DNA of 64,000 nucleotides, from positions 4,484,501 to 4,548,500 of the forward strand of contig LT629764.1 of the NCBI GenBank assembly GCA_900105225.1, in the 5' to 3' direction. The notes beneath the pieces were generated by a model. That model searched no databases and was not told the DNA's origin. It was given only the letters and a program-made list of their open reading frames with translations. This DNA is from Paenibacillaceae bacterium GAS479. GTDB lineage: Bacteria; Bacillota; Bacilli; Paenibacillales; Paenibacillaceae. A program made the position numbers and the translations under genes. Of the stretch, positions 1-11,252 are shown in pieces (position 1 is the first letter of the stretch; the number at the start of each line of letters is the position of its first letter).

Positions 1-1
1 C

Positions 2-346
2 GGGCGTGATGATAAGGATCGCAAAATGTTTACCGTCACGATCAAAGGCAGCAAACATGCGGTGACGCATTTCCAGGTCATCGAACGACTGGGCGATTAC
101 ACGCTGGTTGATTTGCAGTTAGAAACGGGACGCACGCATCAAATTCGCGTTCATCTGAAGTATATCGGCCATCCTTTGGCAGGAGACCCGATTTACGGCC
201 GCAACAAAACGGTAGCGCTCAAAGGACAAGCGCTGCATGCAGCGCTGCTTGGCTTCACCCATCCGCGCAGCGGAGAGCGGCTGGAGTTCGAAGCGCCGAT
301 TCCTGGAGATATGCAGCATGTGCTGACTAACCTGCGTAATCGCTAG
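2..346 (+). CDS. RluA/RluD-family 23S rRNA pseudouridine synthase, C-terminal part
   Basis: The frame is already open at base 2, so this is the 3' end of a gene that begins outside the window. The residues (LETGRTHQIRVHLKYIGHPL, then GDPIYG) are the conserved C-terminal core of RluA-family synthases, which convert uridine to pseudouridine in large-subunit rRNA. The catalytic HRLD motif must lie upstream and cannot be seen. An RluD-type role is likely from family knowledge, but RluB-D paralogues cannot be separated from this fragment. An internal ATG at 26 is not a credible start because the conserved sequence continues before it. Confidence 0.85.
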   Translation, partial: GRDDKDRKMFTVTIKGSKHAVTHFQVIERLGDYTLVDLQLETGRTHQIRVHLKYIGHPLAGDPIYGRNKTVALKGQALHAALLGFTHPRSGERLEFEAPIPGDMQHVLTNLRNR

Positions 347-567
347 GAGCAGAAAGGCGGGGCATTCTGCGTAGCTGGATAATTCCGGCACACATATGTC
401 TGCGGATGCCATCACAAACGCAATGTCGTGACTTTTCATGCATGGACCACCGTTCATACGTGAATAATTGAACGTCGGGAAGCTCCGTCGTAAAAATGCA
501 AATTTTCCACGCAATGTTCTATTAGCATGCAGGCTTGCCTGCGCTATGCTTAAATAATGCGATTATG

Positions 568-598
568 ACCCGGGCGCTTGATCGCCCGGGTTTATTTT
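568..598 (+). terminator. Intrinsic terminator or attenuator just upstream of dapL
   Basis: A perfect 9-bp GC-rich stem (ACCCGGGCG / CGCCCGGGT) with a 6-nt loop is followed by TTTATTTT. It ends only about 25 nt before the dapL start, so either it terminates the upstream rlu transcript and dapL has a very close promoter, or it acts as an attenuator in the dapL leader. The interval 347-567 shows no gene I can support. Confidence 0.75.
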
Positions 599-623
599 GA
601 AATAAGGAAAGGTGATTCGACCT

Positions 624-1859
624 ATGACTTCCATTAATTCCAATTACCTTAATCTTCAAGGGAGCTATTTGTTCTCTGAGATCGCCAAGCGGCGCACTAA
701 GTTTATCCAGGATAACCCGCAAGCAGAAATTATCAGCCTCGGCATCGGCGACGTGACGCGCGGACTTCCGGATGCTGTTACCAAAGCGATGCATGCAGCA
801 ATCGACGAGCTGGCTGCGCCGGGTTCTTTCCGTGGTTATGGCCCTGAGCAAGGATACGACTTCCTGGTAAATGCAATTATCGAGAACGACTATAGGGCTC
901 GCGGCGTGGATATCCAGTCGAACGAAGTATTCGTTAGCGACGGTTCCAAATGCGATGTCGGCAATATTCAAGAAATTTTCAGCCAAGATGCAATCGTAGC
1001 TGTTCAAGATCCGGTTTATCCAGTTTATGTGGATACGAATGTTATGGCGGGCCGCTCCGGTCTCTTCAACAGCGACATCGGTCGTTACGAGAACATCGTT
1101 TACCTCGACTGCACGGCAGAGAATAACTTCAAGCCTTCGCTGCCTGACCGTAAGGTTGATCTTATTTACCTTTGCTACCCGAACAATCCAACTGGCATGA
1201 CGCTGACGAAGGACGAGCTCAAGGTATGGGTTGACTACGCACGCGAGAACAACTGTCTGATCCTGTTCGACTCGGCTTACGAGGCGTTCATTACGGAAGC
1301 GGATGTGCCGCATAGCATTTATGAGGTTGAAGGTGCGCGCGAGGTAGCTATTGAGTTCCGCAGCTTCTCCAAAACAGCGGGCTTCACTGGCGTACGTTGT
1401 GCGTACACCGTTGTGCCGCGCGAGCTGAGAGGTTTTGATAAGGACGGCAACACTGTCGTTATCAATGATCTATGGAACCGTCGTCACACGACGAAGTTCA
1501 ACGGCGTATCCTATGTGACTCAACGTGGCGCGGAAGCGATCTATTCAGCCGAGGGCAAAGAGCAGATCCGCAGCCTCGTTGATTACTATATGACCAATGC
1601 TGGCATTATCCGTGATGGACTGCGTTCGCTCGGTCTGGAAGTATTCGGCGGCGTCAACGCTCCTTATATTTGGCTCAAAACGCCAAGCGGTCTTGATTCT
1701 TGGGCATTCTTCGACAAGCTGTTGTCTGAGGCGAACATCGTCGGTACGCCTGGCGTGGGCTTCGGCCGCAGCGGTCAAGGGTACTTCCGCCTGACTGCCT
1801 TTGGCAGCCGTGAAAATACCGAAAAAGCAGTAGAACGTATTCGCAAACTTAGTCTTTAA
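624..1859 (+). CDS. dapL: LL-diaminopimelate aminotransferase
   Basis: PLP-dependent class I/II aminotransferase that makes LL-2,6-diaminopimelate directly from tetrahydrodipicolinate in lysine and peptidoglycan synthesis, bypassing the succinylated or acetylated intermediates. The N-terminal block ([18 protein letters not shown], then [12 protein letters not shown]) is diagnostic of Dap[11 protein letters not shown] near residue 249 holds the Schiff-base lysine, and CYPNNPTGM is the usual substrate/PLP loop. The length of 411 aa is normal. I chose ATG 624 rather than GTG 612 because the AAGGAAAGG site at 604-612 sits at the right distance from 624. A strong hairpin precedes it and a terminator follows, so it is probably monocistronic. 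Confidence 0.95.
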   Translation: MTSINSNYLNLQGSYLFSEIAKRRTKFIQDNPQAEIISLGIGDVTRGLPDAVTKAMHAAIDELAAPGSFRGYGPEQGYDFLVNAIIENDYRARGVDIQSNEVFVSDGSKCDVGNIQEIFSQDAIVAVQDPVYPVYVDTNVMAGRSGLFNSDIGRYENIVYLDCTAENNFKPSLPDRKVDLIYLCYPNNPTGMTLTKDELKVWVDYARENNCLILFDSAYEAFITEADVPHSIYEVEGAREVAIEFRSFSKTAGFTGVRCAYTVVPRELRGFDKDGNTVVINDLWNRRHTTKFNGVSYVTQRGAEAIYSAEGKEQIRSLVDYYMTNAGIIRDGLRSLGLEVFGGVNAPYIWLKTPSGLDSWAFFDKLLSEANIVGTPGVGFGRSGQGYFRLTAFGSRENTEKAVERIRKLSL

Positions 1860-1862
1860 TTA

Positions 1863-1917
1863 AAATGGGGCTGTTCTAGACGTCATGTTAATGACGGTGG
1901 GAGCAGCCTCATTTTTT
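1863..1917 (+). terminator. Rho-independent terminator after dapL
   Basis: A long interrupted stem pairs AATGGGGCTG with CAGCCTCATT and has an inner CGTCAT-GTTA-ATGACG hairpin. ATTTTTTC follows. It starts a few bases after the dapL stop and separates it from the pyr promoter. Confidence 0.8.
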
Positions 1918-1920
1918 CTC

Positions 1921-1949
1921 TTTACATACATATAAACATTCAGTATAAT
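1921..1949 (+). promoter_or_regulatory. Sigma-A promoter of the pyr operon
   Basis: TTTACA at 1921-1926 and a consensus TATAAT at 1944-1949 are separated by exactly 17 bp. It lies after the dapL terminator and about 95 bp before the PyrR-binding hairpin, as expected for the pyr leader. Confidence 0.8.
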
Positions 1950-2034
1950 GAATAATTATACAACATTTCTTCTCGCGAGATAGGGTTGACTTCGCTAACC
2001 TCACATGGGATAATCATTACCGATAACGGCAGTA

Positions 2035-2889
<855 letters not shown>

Positions 2890-2894
2890 GGCAC

Positions 2895-3797
2895 ATGTCA
2901 ACCATGCAGGTACAACACAAAAGCTTGCTCGGCCTGAAGGAGCTGAATCGAGAGGAAATCGAGGCGATTCTTTCCCGAGCCGCTTACTGGGATCAGCAGT
3001 CTGAGAAAGTCCAGTCGGTACTGGCGGGGCGCTTTGCAGCTAACATGTTTTTCGAAAATAGCACCCGCACTCGCTTCAGCTTTGAAGTTGCGGAGAAGCG
3101 GCTGGGAGCCGAAGTGCTGAACTTCAGCGCGGCGGCGTCGAGCGTACAAAAAGGCGAATCGATCTACGACACGGTTAAGACGCTTGAGTCGATGGGCATC
3201 GATGTCGGCATCATCCGGCTGAAACCCGCTGGCGTGCTGCAAGAGCTGGCCGAGCGCATCAAGGTGCCGCTAATCAACGCTGGCGACGGCAACAATGAAC
3301 ATCCGACGCAGGCGCTGCTTGACCTGTACACGATGCGCCAACAGTTCGGCAGTTTGAACGGACTGAACGTAGCGATCGTCGGTGATGTCAAGCATAGCCG
3401 CGTAGCTCGCTCCAACTACTGGGGGCTAACAGCGATGGGCGCGAAAGTAAGCTTCTGCGCACCAGACAGTATGCGGGCGGAAGAGCTGAATGTACCTTAC
3501 ATCAGCATCGATGAAGCGCTGAAGGCGGATGTCGTAATGATGCTGCGCGTGCAGCTGGAGCGCCATGAGAGCGGAATGATCCGCTCGGCAGAGGAATATC
3601 GCGAGCAGTATGGGCTGACAGTAGAACGGGCGGCTAAGCTTGCTCCGCATGCGATCATCATGCACCCGGCTCCAGTGAACCGCGATGTAGAAATCGACAG
3701 CGATCTGGTGGAGCATCCGCAGTCCCGCATTTTCCCGCAGATGGCTAACGGTGTTCCGATTCGAATGGCTGTCATTGAACGGGCGCTCAGAGGATAA
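2895..3797 (+). CDS. pyrB: Aspartate carbamoyltransferase catalytic subunit
   Basis: Condenses carbamoyl phosphate with aspartate, the first committed pyrimidine step. FFENSTRTRFSFEVAEKRLG is the carbamoyl-phosphate-binding signature; GDGNNEHPTQALLDLYT and HPAPVNRDVEI are the other family blocks. At 300 aa it is a normal catalytic chain, and no regulatory pyrI gene follows, as usual for Firmicutes. ATG 2886 overlaps the pyrR stop, but ATG 2895 has GGAGG (2881-2885) at 9 nt spacing and gives the usual N terminus, so it is preferred. Confidence 0.94.
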   Translation: MSTMQVQHKSLLGLKELNREEIEAILSRAAYWDQQSEKVQSVLAGRFAANMFFENSTRTRFSFEVAEKRLGAEVLNFSAAASSVQKGESIYDTVKTLESMGIDVGIIRLKPAGVLQELAERIKVPLINAGDGNNEHPTQALLDLYTMRQQFGSLNGLNVAIVGDVKHSRVARSNYWGLTAMGAKVSFCAPDSMRAEELNVPYISIDEALKADVVMMLRVQLERHESGMIRSAEEYREQYGLTVERAAKLAPHAIIMHPAPVNRDVEIDSDLVEHPQSRIFPQMANGVPIRMAVIERALRG

Positions 3798-3961
3798 AAG
3801 AAAAATGCAGCTTGGCACGGGCTTCAGTCATAGTCAGTCAGGAGAAGCTCGGATCAAGTGAACTTATACAAGTAAACAATGGACAGATGCAGGAACAGAA
3901 TGGTTATGCGGAATTGGAATGGTGAACGGCTTTACGGTAACGAAAGGGGACAACAAACCGA

Positions 3962-5260
3962 ATGGCAGCAGTAAAGTGGATTGTAAACGGACGGATTTGG
4001 AACCAGGAGAGCGGCGAGCTGGAAACCCGGCACATTCGGATTGAGGATGGCTTAATCGCGGAAATCAAAGTAGGCGAGGCTCCCGCAGTTGCAGTTGAAG
4101 AAACGCTGGATGCAGCTGGAAAACTCCTGTCTGCGGGTTTCATCGATATGCACGTGCATTTGCGCGATCCGGGCTTTGAGCATAAGGAAGATATCATCAC
4201 CGGAACGGCTTCCGCAGCAGCCGGCGGTTTCACGACGATCGCCTGCATGCCGAACACACGCCCAGTCATCGATACGCCGGAGACGGTGAAATATATACTG
4301 GACAAGGCGCGTGAGCAGGGCAACGGTGTGAAGGTACTGCCTTATGCCGCCATCTCCAAAAACCAGCTCGGTCGCGAGCTGACGGATTTCGCCGCACTCA
4401 AAGGAGCTGGAGCTATCGGCTTCACCGATGACGGAGTTGGCGTACAGCGAGCACAGATGATGAAGGACGCCATGACGCTCGCTCAGTCACTGGGAATGCC
4501 GATTATCGCGCATTGCGAAGATGATAGCCTGGTTGAAGGCCTGTACGTTTCAGAGGGCAAGTTCGCCCGTGACAATGGCATCAAAGGCATCCCGAATGAG
4601 TCCGAAGCGATTCATGTGGGCCGCGATGCACTGCTGGCAGAGTCCACCGGTGTCCACTACCATGTCTGCCATGTAAGCACCGAGCAGTCGGTGCGCCTCA
4701 TTCGCCTCGCGAAGTCGGTCGGAGTGAGGATTACAGCTGAAGTTTGCCCCCATCACCTTGTTCTGAGCGATGAGGATATCCCCGGCATGGACTCCAATTG
4801 GAAAATGAACCCGCCGCTGCGCACGCCGCGCGACGTCGAGGCAGTCATTCAAGGGCTGGAGGATGGAACGATCGATATGATCGTCACCGACCATGCACCG
4901 CATAGTGCCGAAGAGAAAGCTCGCGGCATGGAGCTCGCGCCATTTGGCATCGTCGGCTTCGAGACGGCCTTCCCACTGCTCTACACGAAGTTTGTGCGCA
5001 CCGGCAAATGGTCGCTCGGTTTCCTTTTGAATCGCATGACCAAGGTTCCTGCCTCGGTATTCGGTCTCGATTCGGGCTGCTTGGAGCTAGGAGCTCCCGC
5101 CGATCTAACGATTATCGACCTTGAGCAAGAGCGTGCAGTTGACCCAGCAACATTCAAATCCAGAAGCAATAACACGCCGTTCGGCGGATGGAAGCTCTAC
5201 GGTTGGCCCCAAGCCACCGTGGTCGGCGGTAGCGTCGTCTGGTCCCACCATACAGCATAA
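3962..5260 (+). CDS. pyrC: Dihydroorotase, class I type
   Basis: Zinc-dependent amidohydrolase that cyclises carbamoyl aspartate to dihydroorotate. DMHVHLRDPG carries the HxH metal ligands, AHCEDDSL and HVCHVST supply further histidines, and DHAPHS holds the catalytic aspartate. The length of 432 aa fits Bacillus-type PyrC. It is separated from pyrB by about 165 bp without a terminator, so co-transcription is expected. AAAGGGGA upstream of ATG 3962 serves as the ribosome site. Confidence 0.94.
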   Translation: MAAVKWIVNGRIWNQESGELETRHIRIEDGLIAEIKVGEAPAVAVEETLDAAGKLLSAGFIDMHVHLRDPGFEHKEDIITGTASAAAGGFTTIACMPNTRPVIDTPETVKYILDKAREQGNGVKVLPYAAISKNQLGRELTDFAALKGAGAIGFTDDGVGVQRAQMMKDAMTLAQSLGMPIIAHCEDDSLVEGLYVSEGKFARDNGIKGIPNESEAIHVGRDALLAESTGVHYHVCHVSTEQSVRLIRLAKSVGVRITAEVCPHHLVLSDEDIPGMDSNWKMNPPLRTPRDVEAVIQGLEDGTIDMIVTDHAPHSAEEKARGMELAPFGIVGFETAFPLLYTKFVRTGKWSLGFLLNRMTKVPASVFGLDSGCLELGAPADLTIIDLEQERAVDPATFKSRSNNTPFGGWKLYGWPQATVVGGSVVWSHHTA

Positions 5261-5272
5261 GGAGTGATACGG

Positions 5273-6418
5273 ATGCAAGCTAGACTGATTCTTGAGGACG
5301 GAACCGTATTTGCGGGCCAGTCGTTCGGCGCAGAAACTTCCAAACCCGGCGAGGTCGTATTTAATACTGGCATTACAGGCTACCAGGAGGTTCTCTCCGA
5401 TCCATCCTACTGCGGGCAGATCGTGACGATGACTTACCCGCTTATCGGCAACTATGGCATTACCCGTGACGACTTCGAAACGGTAGCTCCATTCATTCAT
5501 GGTTTTGCGGTACGCCGCCACGAGCCGATTCCAAGTAACTGGCGCGCTCAAGTATCGCTCGACTGGCTGCTCAAAGAGCATGACATTCCAGCGATCAGCG
5601 AGATCGATACGCGTATGCTTACCCGCAAGCTGCGTCACTTCGGTACGATGAGAGGCCTCATCACGACTGGCAATGAGCGTGTGGAAGAGATTTTGGAGCA
5701 ACTGACTGGCACCGTGTTAATGCGCGACCAGGTTGCACGCACTTCTACGAAGCAAGTGTTCACGAGCCCTGGCTTCGGTGAGCGTATCGTACTGATCGAC
5801 TACGGCGCCAAAAGCGGTATTTTGCGCGAGCTGACCAAGCGCGGCTGCGACGTTGTCGTTGTGCCGCATGACGCCTCCGCGGATACGATTCGCCGCCTGA
5901 ATCCCGATGGCATTCAGCTATCCAACGGCCCTGGGGACCCGCAGGATGTTCCTCATGCGGTAGAAACGATCCGTGAGCTGCTTGGAGAGTATCCGATTTT
6001 CGGCATTTGCCTCGGTCATCAGCTGTTCGCTCTCGCATGCGGCGCTGACACGGAGAAGCTGAAGTTTGGCCATCGCGGCGGCAACCACCCTGTTAAGGAA
6101 TTGGCCACTGGACGCTGCTACATTACGAGCCAGAACCATGGTTACACCGTACCTGAAGGGAGCATCGCCGGCACGAAGCTGAGCGTGACTCATATCAATA
6201 ACAACGACAAAACGGTTGAAGGCCTGAAACATAATGAGTATCCGGCTTTCTCGGTCCAATATCATCCGGAGGCGGCCCCGGGGCCGTTCGATTCCAGCTA
6301 CCTGTTCGACGAATTCCTGGAGCTGATCCGCAACCATCGCCGCAATAATCCTTCCAAGCCGCGTCAAGCCCAGCTGTCGGAAGCGTCCAAAGGAGAGCTG
6401 CAGTATGCCCAGAAATAA
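5273..6418 (+). CDS. carA: Carbamoyl-phosphate synthase small (glutaminase) subunit
   Basis: Hydrolyses glutamine and passes ammonia to the large subunit. The N-terminal CPSase small-chain domain ([17 protein letters not shown]) is followed by a class I glutamine amidotransferase domain, with the nucleophile in [10 protein letters not shown] near residue 246 and the His/Glu pair in [12 protein letters not shown] 5273 is preferred over GTG 5264 because AAGGAG (5259-5264) lies 8 nt before it. The 3' end overlaps carB by 14 bp, indicating translational coupling of the two subunits. It is also called pyrAA in Bacillus. Confidence 0.94.
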   Translation: MQARLILEDGTVFAGQSFGAETSKPGEVVFNTGITGYQEVLSDPSYCGQIVTMTYPLIGNYGITRDDFETVAPFIHGFAVRRHEPIPSNWRAQVSLDWLLKEHDIPAISEIDTRMLTRKLRHFGTMRGLITTGNERVEEILEQLTGTVLMRDQVARTSTKQVFTSPGFGERIVLIDYGAKSGILRELTKRGCDVVVVPHDASADTIRRLNPDGIQLSNGPGDPQDVPHAVETIRELLGEYPIFGICLGHQLFALACGADTEKLKFGHRGGNHPVKELATGRCYITSQNHGYTVPEGSIAGTKLSVTHINNNDKTVEGLKHNEYPAFSVQYHPEAAPGPFDSSYLFDEFLELIRNHRRNNPSKPRQAQLSEASKGELQYAQK

Positions 6419-9400
6419 CCTGCTCAAAAAGATTCTCGTTATCGGCTCCGGCCCGATTGTCATCGGCCAAGCCGCAGAGTTCGACTACGCCGGCACGCAA
6501 GCTTGCCAGGCGTTGAAGGAAGAGGGCTATGAGGTTGTACTGATTAACAGCAACCCGGCTACGATCATGACCGACACGAATATGGCGGACAAAGTTTATA
6601 TCGAGCCGATTACGCTTGATTTTGTGTCCCAAATCATTCGTCAGGAGCGGCCTGACGGCCTGCTGCCAACGCTTGGCGGACAAACGGGTCTAAATATGGC
6701 TGTGGAGCTGGCACGCGCCGGTGTTCTGGAGAGCGAAAACGTCAAGCTGCTCGGTACACAGTTGTCGGCCATCGAAAAAGCTGAAGATCGCGATTTGTTC
6801 CGCGATCTGATGCGCGAGCTGGAGCAACCAGTTCCGGAGAGCGTGATCGTGACGACTGTGCAGGAAGCGGTTGATTTTGCGAGCGAGATCGGTTATCCGA
6901 TCATTGTGCGTCCGGCCTACACACTTGGCGGTACTGGCGGCGGTATTTGCGCCACAGAGGAAGAGCTGCTTGAGACGGTCGCTGCTGGTATCCGCTATAG
7001 CCCGATCGGCCAGTGCCTAATCGAGAAATCGATTGCCGGCATGAAGGAAGTTGAGTACGAAGTTATGCGCGACGCGAACGATAACTGTATCGTCGTGTGT
7101 AATATGGAGAACTTTGATCCAGTCGGCGTGCATACAGGTGATTCCATCGTCGTGGCGCCGAGCCAGACGCTGTCGGACCGCGAGTACCAGATGCTTCGTT
7201 CCGCTTCGCTCAAAATCATCCGTGCGCTGAATATCGAAGGCGGCTGCAACGTGCAGTTTGCACTTGATCCGTTCAGCTTCCAATACTATGTCATCGAAGT
7301 GAATCCGCGCGTCAGCCGCTCCTCGGCGCTGGCTTCCAAAGCAACGGGCTACCCGATCGCCAAGATGGCGGCCAAAATCGCCGTTGGCTACACGCTCGAT
7401 GAGATCGTGAACCCTGTTACGGGCCAGACTTACGCCTGCTTTGAGCCGACGCTGGACTACATTGTAAGCAAAATCCCGCGCTGGCCTTTTGACAAGTTCA
7501 CTGGCGCGAACCGCAAGCTAGGCACGCAGATGAAGGCGACTGGCGAAGTTATGGCAATCGGCCGGACATTCGAGGAATCGATGCACAAGGCGATCCGCTC
7601 GCTGGAAATCGGGGCACATCGCTTCCATCTGAAGGATGCGCATGAGCTGAACGATGAGACGCTCAGCAACCGCCTGCAAAAGCCGGACGACGAGCGCATG
7701 TTCCTGATCGCTGAGGCGTTCCGCCGTGGTTGGACGCTGTCCGACATTCAGGATCTCACAAAGGTAGACTGGTGGTTCCTCGATAAAATCGAAAGCATCG
7801 TTGCCTTTGAGGACGAGCTGCGCCGGGCGCCAGGACTTACGAACGAGCTGCTGTACCAAGCGAAACGCAAAGGCTTCTCCGACCGTTCGATCGCCGAAAT
7901 TCGCCGCGAAGGTGGCCAAACGACGATGATCGACGAGCATAGCATTCGTGTTTATCGTTTGGAGCAAGGGCTGCGTCCGGTATACAAAATGGTCGACACC
8001 TGCGCCGCCGAGTTCGAAGCGAGCACGCCTTACTACTACTCGACCTACGAGGTAGAGAACGAAGTTATCGAGTCCGACAAGCAGAAAGTGCTCGTACTTG
8101 GCTCTGGCCCGATCCGCATCGGCCAAGGCATCGAATTCGATTACTCCACTGTGCATGCAGTATGGGCGATCCAAAAGGCCGGTTATGAGGCTGTTATCAT
8201 CAACAACAACCCGGAGACGGTATCTACCGACTTCAGCACTTCCGATCGGCTGTACTTTGAGCCGCTGTTCCTGGAAGACGTTATGAACGTCATCGAGCAG
8301 GAGAAACCGATTGGCGTCATCGTACAATTCGGCGGCCAAACGGCGATCAACCTGGCTGCTCCGCTGGCTAAAGCCGGTGTGCGCATCCTGGGTTCCAGCC
8401 TGGAGAGCATCGATATGGCCGAGGACCGTAAAAAGTTCGAAGCGCTGCTCCGCAGCTTGAATATTGCGCAGCCGGAAGGCAGCACAGTGACGAACCTTGA
8501 GGAAGCACTTGTGGTTGCTAACAACCTCAGCTATCCAGTGTTAGTTCGTCCGTCCTACGTACTGGGCGGCCGTGCAATGGAGATCGTTTACTCCGATGAA
8601 GAACTGGTTGGTTACATGAAGGAAGCGGTCAAAATCAATCCGGAGCATCCGGTGCTGATCGACCGTTACATGCTTGGCAAAGAAGCCGAAGTCGACGCAA
8701 TCTGCGATGGCGAAACGGTTGTCATTCCGGGTATCATGGAGCATGTCGAGCGTGCAGGCGTCCACTCCGGCGACTCCATCGCGGTGTACCCGCCGCAGTC
8801 GCTGTCAGCGGACATCAAAGAGCAGATCATTGAGATCACGATCAAAATCGCTAAAGCACTGAACGTTGTTGGCCTGGTGAACATCCAGTTCGTCATCCAT
8901 AATGAGAAGGCTTATGTGATCGAGGTTAACCCGCGCTCCTCGCGTACGGTTCCATTCCTCAGCAAAGTGACAAATCTGCCGATGGCAAATCTGGCGACGC
9001 GCGCGATTCTCGGCACGAAGCTGGCTGAGCTCGGTCATGTCGACGGCCTGTGGCCGGAAGATAACTTTGTTTCCGTCAAGGTTCCGGTGTTCAGCTTCGC
9101 TAAGCTGCGCCGCGTCGACCCGACGTTGACGCCGGAGATGAAGTCGACTGGCGAGGTTATGGGCCGCGATGAGCAATATGCCAAAGCACTTTATAAAGGT
9201 CTTATCGGAGCGGGTATGAAAATTCCGCTGAAGGGCTCGATTATCGCTACCGTAGCCGACAAGGATAAGGACGAAGCGATTGAGCTGCTCAAAGGTTTTT
9301 ACTCGATCGGATATAAAATCATCGCCACGGGCGGTACTGCGGCCGCACTTGAGCAAGCGGGCATTAACGTGCAGCGCGTCAACAAGCTGAGCGAGGGCAC

Positions 9401-9617
9401 GCCGAATATCCTCGATCTCATCCGCAGCGGCCAAGCGCAGTTCGTGTTCAACACGCTGACCAAGGGCAAAACACCGGAGCGCGACGGCTTCCGCATCCGC
9501 CGCGAGGCGGTCGAGAATGGCGTCGTCTGCATGACGTCGCTTGACACGGTCCGCGCGCTGCTGATCATGCTGCAGACGATCAACTTCAGCTCGAACCCAA
9601 TGCCGGTTCTGCAATAA
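6405..9617 (+). CDS. carB: Carbamoyl-phosphate synthase large subunit
   Basis: Makes carbamoyl phosphate from bicarbonate, ammonia and two ATP. The 1070 aa show the internal duplication of the family: two pre-ATP-grasp/ATP-grasp halves with parallel motifs ([20 protein letters not shown] and [20 protein letters not shown]; two VIEVNPR blocks), then the MGS-like allosteric domain ([14 protein letters not shown]). All blocks are in frame, with no truncation. It overlaps carA, and its own ribosome site (GGAGAG) is inside carA. No pyrK or pyrD follows, unlike in Bacillus. Confidence 0.96.
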   Translation: MPRNNLLKKILVIGSGPIVIGQAAEFDYAGTQACQALKEEGYEVVLINSNPATIMTDTNMADKVYIEPITLDFVSQIIRQERPDGLLPTLGGQTGLNMAVELARAGVLESENVKLLGTQLSAIEKAEDRDLFRDLMRELEQPVPESVIVTTVQEAVDFASEIGYPIIVRPAYTLGGTGGGICATEEELLETVAAGIRYSPIGQCLIEKSIAGMKEVEYEVMRDANDNCIVVCNMENFDPVGVHTGDSIVVAPSQTLSDREYQMLRSASLKIIRALNIEGGCNVQFALDPFSFQYYVIEVNPRVSRSSALASKATGYPIAKMAAKIAVGYTLDEIVNPVTGQTYACFEPTLDYIVSKIPRWPFDKFTGANRKLGTQMKATGEVMAIGRTFEESMHKAIRSLEIGAHRFHLKDAHELNDETLSNRLQKPDDERMFLIAEAFRRGWTLSDIQDLTKVDWWFLDKIESIVAFEDELRRAPGLTNELLYQAKRKGFSDRSIAEIRREGGQTTMIDEHSIRVYRLEQGLRPVYKMVDTCAAEFEASTPYYYSTYEVENEVIESDKQKVLVLGSGPIRIGQGIEFDYSTVHAVWAIQKAGYEAVIINNNPETVSTDFSTSDRLYFEPLFLEDVMNVIEQEKPIGVIVQFGGQTAINLAAPLAKAGVRILGSSLESIDMAEDRKKFEALLRSLNIAQPEGSTVTNLEEALVVANNLSYPVLVRPSYVLGGRAMEIVYSDEELVGYMKEAVKINPEHPVLIDRYMLGKEAEVDAICDGETVVIPGIMEHVERAGVHSGDSIAVYPPQSLSADIKEQIIEITIKIAKALNVVGLVNIQFVIHNEKAYVIEVNPRSSRTVPFLSKVTNLPMANLATRAILGTKLAELGHVDGLWPEDNFVSVKVPVFSFAKLRRVDPTLTPEMKSTGEVMGRDEQYAKALYKGLIGAGMKIPLKGSIIATVADKDKDEAIELLKGFYSIGYKIIATGGTAAALEQAGINVQRVNKLSEGTPNILDLIRSGQAQFVFNTLTKGKTPERDGFRIRREAVENGVVCMTSLDTVRALLIMLQTINFSSNPMPVLQ

Positions 9618-9645
9618 TTCTAGATGTACGGCCAGCGCCGGAGCG

Positions 9646-9683
9646 CGCGGCCTGCAAGTCCCGAAAGCAGGGACGGCAGGCCG
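9646..9683 (+). other. Strong hairpin in the carB-pyrF spacer
   Basis: CGGCCTGC pairs with GCAGGCCG, and inside it GTCCC pairs with GGGAC around a GAAAGCA loop. There is no T-run after it, so it is not a standard terminator. It could be an mRNA processing or stability element between carB and pyrF, or the mark left by loss of genes here. Confidence 0.5.
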
Positions 9684-9740
9684 TCCTCTCGGCGGATGGC
9701 CTTTCTCTATGCCAAGGTTAATTTCAAGGAGGGACAAGCG

Positions 9741-10487
9741 ATGAGTACAACAATCTTGAGCCGCGAGCAGGCTGCCGGCAAAGTGATGGTGGCGCTGGAT
9801 TATCCTGACGCCGCCTCGGCCGAGACGTTGCTGAAGCAGCTAGAGGGCATTCCTTGTTACATGAAGGTTGGCATGCAGCTGTTTTATACGGCTGGTCCGG
9901 ACTTTGTGCGGATGCTCAAGGCGCGCGGTTATCGCGTGTTTCTCGACGTGAAAATGCATGACATCCCCAACACAGTTAAAGGCGGCGCTAACAGTGTCAC
10001 CCGCCTCGGTGTGGACATGTTCAATGTGCATGCGGCAGGCGGCCGCGACATGATGGAAGCGGCGATGGATGGCGTGGAAGAGGCTCTTGCCGCCGATCCG
10101 TCGCTCGTCCGCCCGACCGTCATCGCTGTGACACAGCTGACGAGCACTAGCGACGAGGTACTAAACGACGAAATCGGTATTCTCGGCACGGTTGCGGAGT
10201 CGGTCGCTCGTTATGCCATGCTAACTATTGCATCCGGCCTAGACGGCGTAGTTGCTTCGCCGCATGAGGTTGTGCTGGTCAAAGACACCTGCGGGCCGAC
10301 TTTCCAAACGGTAACTCCCGGCATCCGTCCAGCGGGAGCCGACATCGGTGATCAAACCCGCGTTATGACGCCGCAGGATGCGCTGAAGGCTGGCACGGAT
10401 TATATGGTCATCGGCCGCCCGATTACTCAAGCAGCTGATCCAAGGGCAGCATTGGAATCTATTATTGAGGAGCTGATCCAAGCATGA
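9741..10487 (+). CDS. pyrF: Orotidine 5'-phosphate decarboxylase
   Basis: Decarboxylates OMP to UMP. VALDYPDA at the N terminus, the catalytic FLDVKMHDIPNTV block and the C-terminal phosphate-binding GADIGDQTRVMTPQDAL/MVIGRPIT segments are all present. The length of 248 aa is normal. The frame extends upstream to 9624, but ATG 9741 with AAGGAGGG just before it is clearly the start. The stop overlaps pyrE in an ATGA. Confidence 0.94.
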   Translation: MSTTILSREQAAGKVMVALDYPDAASAETLLKQLEGIPCYMKVGMQLFYTAGPDFVRMLKARGYRVFLDVKMHDIPNTVKGGANSVTRLGVDMFNVHAAGGRDMMEAAMDGVEEALAADPSLVRPTVIAVTQLTSTSDEVLNDEIGILGTVAESVARYAMLTIASGLDGVVASPHEVVLVKDTCGPTFQTVTPGIRPAGADIGDQTRVMTPQDALKAGTDYMVIGRPITQAADPRAALESIIEELIQA

Positions 10488-11131
10488 CAACGGAAATCCT
10501 GAATCAACTGCCGCGCGAGATCGCCGGCAAGCTGCTGGACATTGGCGCGGTTGCGCTTCGTCCGGAGGAGCCTTTTACATGGACGTCTGGATTGAAGTCC
10601 CCGATCTACTGCGATAACCGCCTGACGATGTCCTACCCTGACGTTCGCGAGCTGGTGGCGGAGGGTTTCGCGGCAGTTATTCGTGAGCAATACCCGGATG
10701 CCGAAGTTATCGCTGGCACAGCGACGGCTGGTATTCCGCATGCTGCTTGGGTTGCGCAGAAGCTGAACTTGCCGATGATCTACATCCGTGATAAGGCCAA
10801 GGGCCATGGCAAGCAGAACCTGATCGAAGGTAGCGTTACTGAGGGGCAAAAGGTCGTTGTCATCGAGGATCTGATCTCTACTGGAGGCAGTTCCATCAAG
10901 GCGGCTCAAGCTGTACGCGAAGCAGGCGCTGAAGTTTTGGCCGTTGTGGCGATCTTTACTTATCAGTTTGCCAGCGCGGAGGGTGCTTTCGCGGAAGCCG
11001 GCGTGCCGCTGCAGACGCTGTCCAACTATACGGCACTAATCGACATCGCTGCCGAGCGCGGCATTGTGGCGAGCAGCCAGCTGGCCTCGCTGCAAGCCTG
11101 GCGTGAGGACCCGACTAGCTACGGCAAGTAG
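10484..11131 (+). CDS. pyrE: Orotate phosphoribosyltransferase
   Basis: Transfers PRPP to orotate to give OMP. The PRPP loop VVVIEDLISTGGSSIKAAQ and FTWTSGLKSPIYCDNR near the N terminus mark the bacterial PyrE family. Length 215 aa. It starts inside the pyrF stop (ATGA) and ends the operon, followed after about 65 bp by an intrinsic terminator. Confidence 0.94.
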   Translation: MTTEILNQLPREIAGKLLDIGAVALRPEEPFTWTSGLKSPIYCDNRLTMSYPDVRELVAEGFAAVIREQYPDAEVIAGTATAGIPHAAWVAQKLNLPMIYIRDKAKGHGKQNLIEGSVTEGQKVVVIEDLISTGGSSIKAAQAVREAGAEVLAVVAIFTYQFASAEGAFAEAGVPLQTLSNYTALIDIAAERGIVASSQLASLQAWREDPTSYGK

Positions 11132-11197
11132 GTAGGTGGGGCGAGCGACAAACCACGGCGGTTGAACGACTCGCGGCTAGCTTATTTTAGTTGCTTC

Positions 11198-11245
11198 GGG
11201 TGTCCCTTTAAGTCATCGGAAGATGACGAGGGGATGCCTTTTTTT
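11198..11245 (+). terminator. Terminator of the pyr operon
   Basis: A long stem (GGGTGTCCCT...AGTCATC / GATGACG...GGGGATGCC) closes on a GGAA tetraloop and is followed by seven T. It lies about 65 bp after the pyrE stop. Confidence 0.85.
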
Positions 11246-11252
11246 GCTGCGC

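Noticed and set aside
346-624. Lysine riboswitch or T-box before dapL
   Set aside because: The interval lacks the conserved lysine-box and T-box bulge sequences; only a simple terminator hairpin is visible.
119-1313. Long minus-strand open frames across rlu and dapL
   Set aside because: They lie antisense to strongly conserved genes, have no ribosome sites and unnatural composition; they are frame shadows of GC-rich coding DNA.
7518-9737. Minus-strand frames of 273 and 310 codons within carB
   Set aside because: They are antisense to a complete carB and match no recognisable protein.
9624-9740. Upstream extension of pyrF
   Set aside because: It is Arg/Ser-rich without conservation and includes the hairpin; AAGGAGGG before 9741 is decisive.
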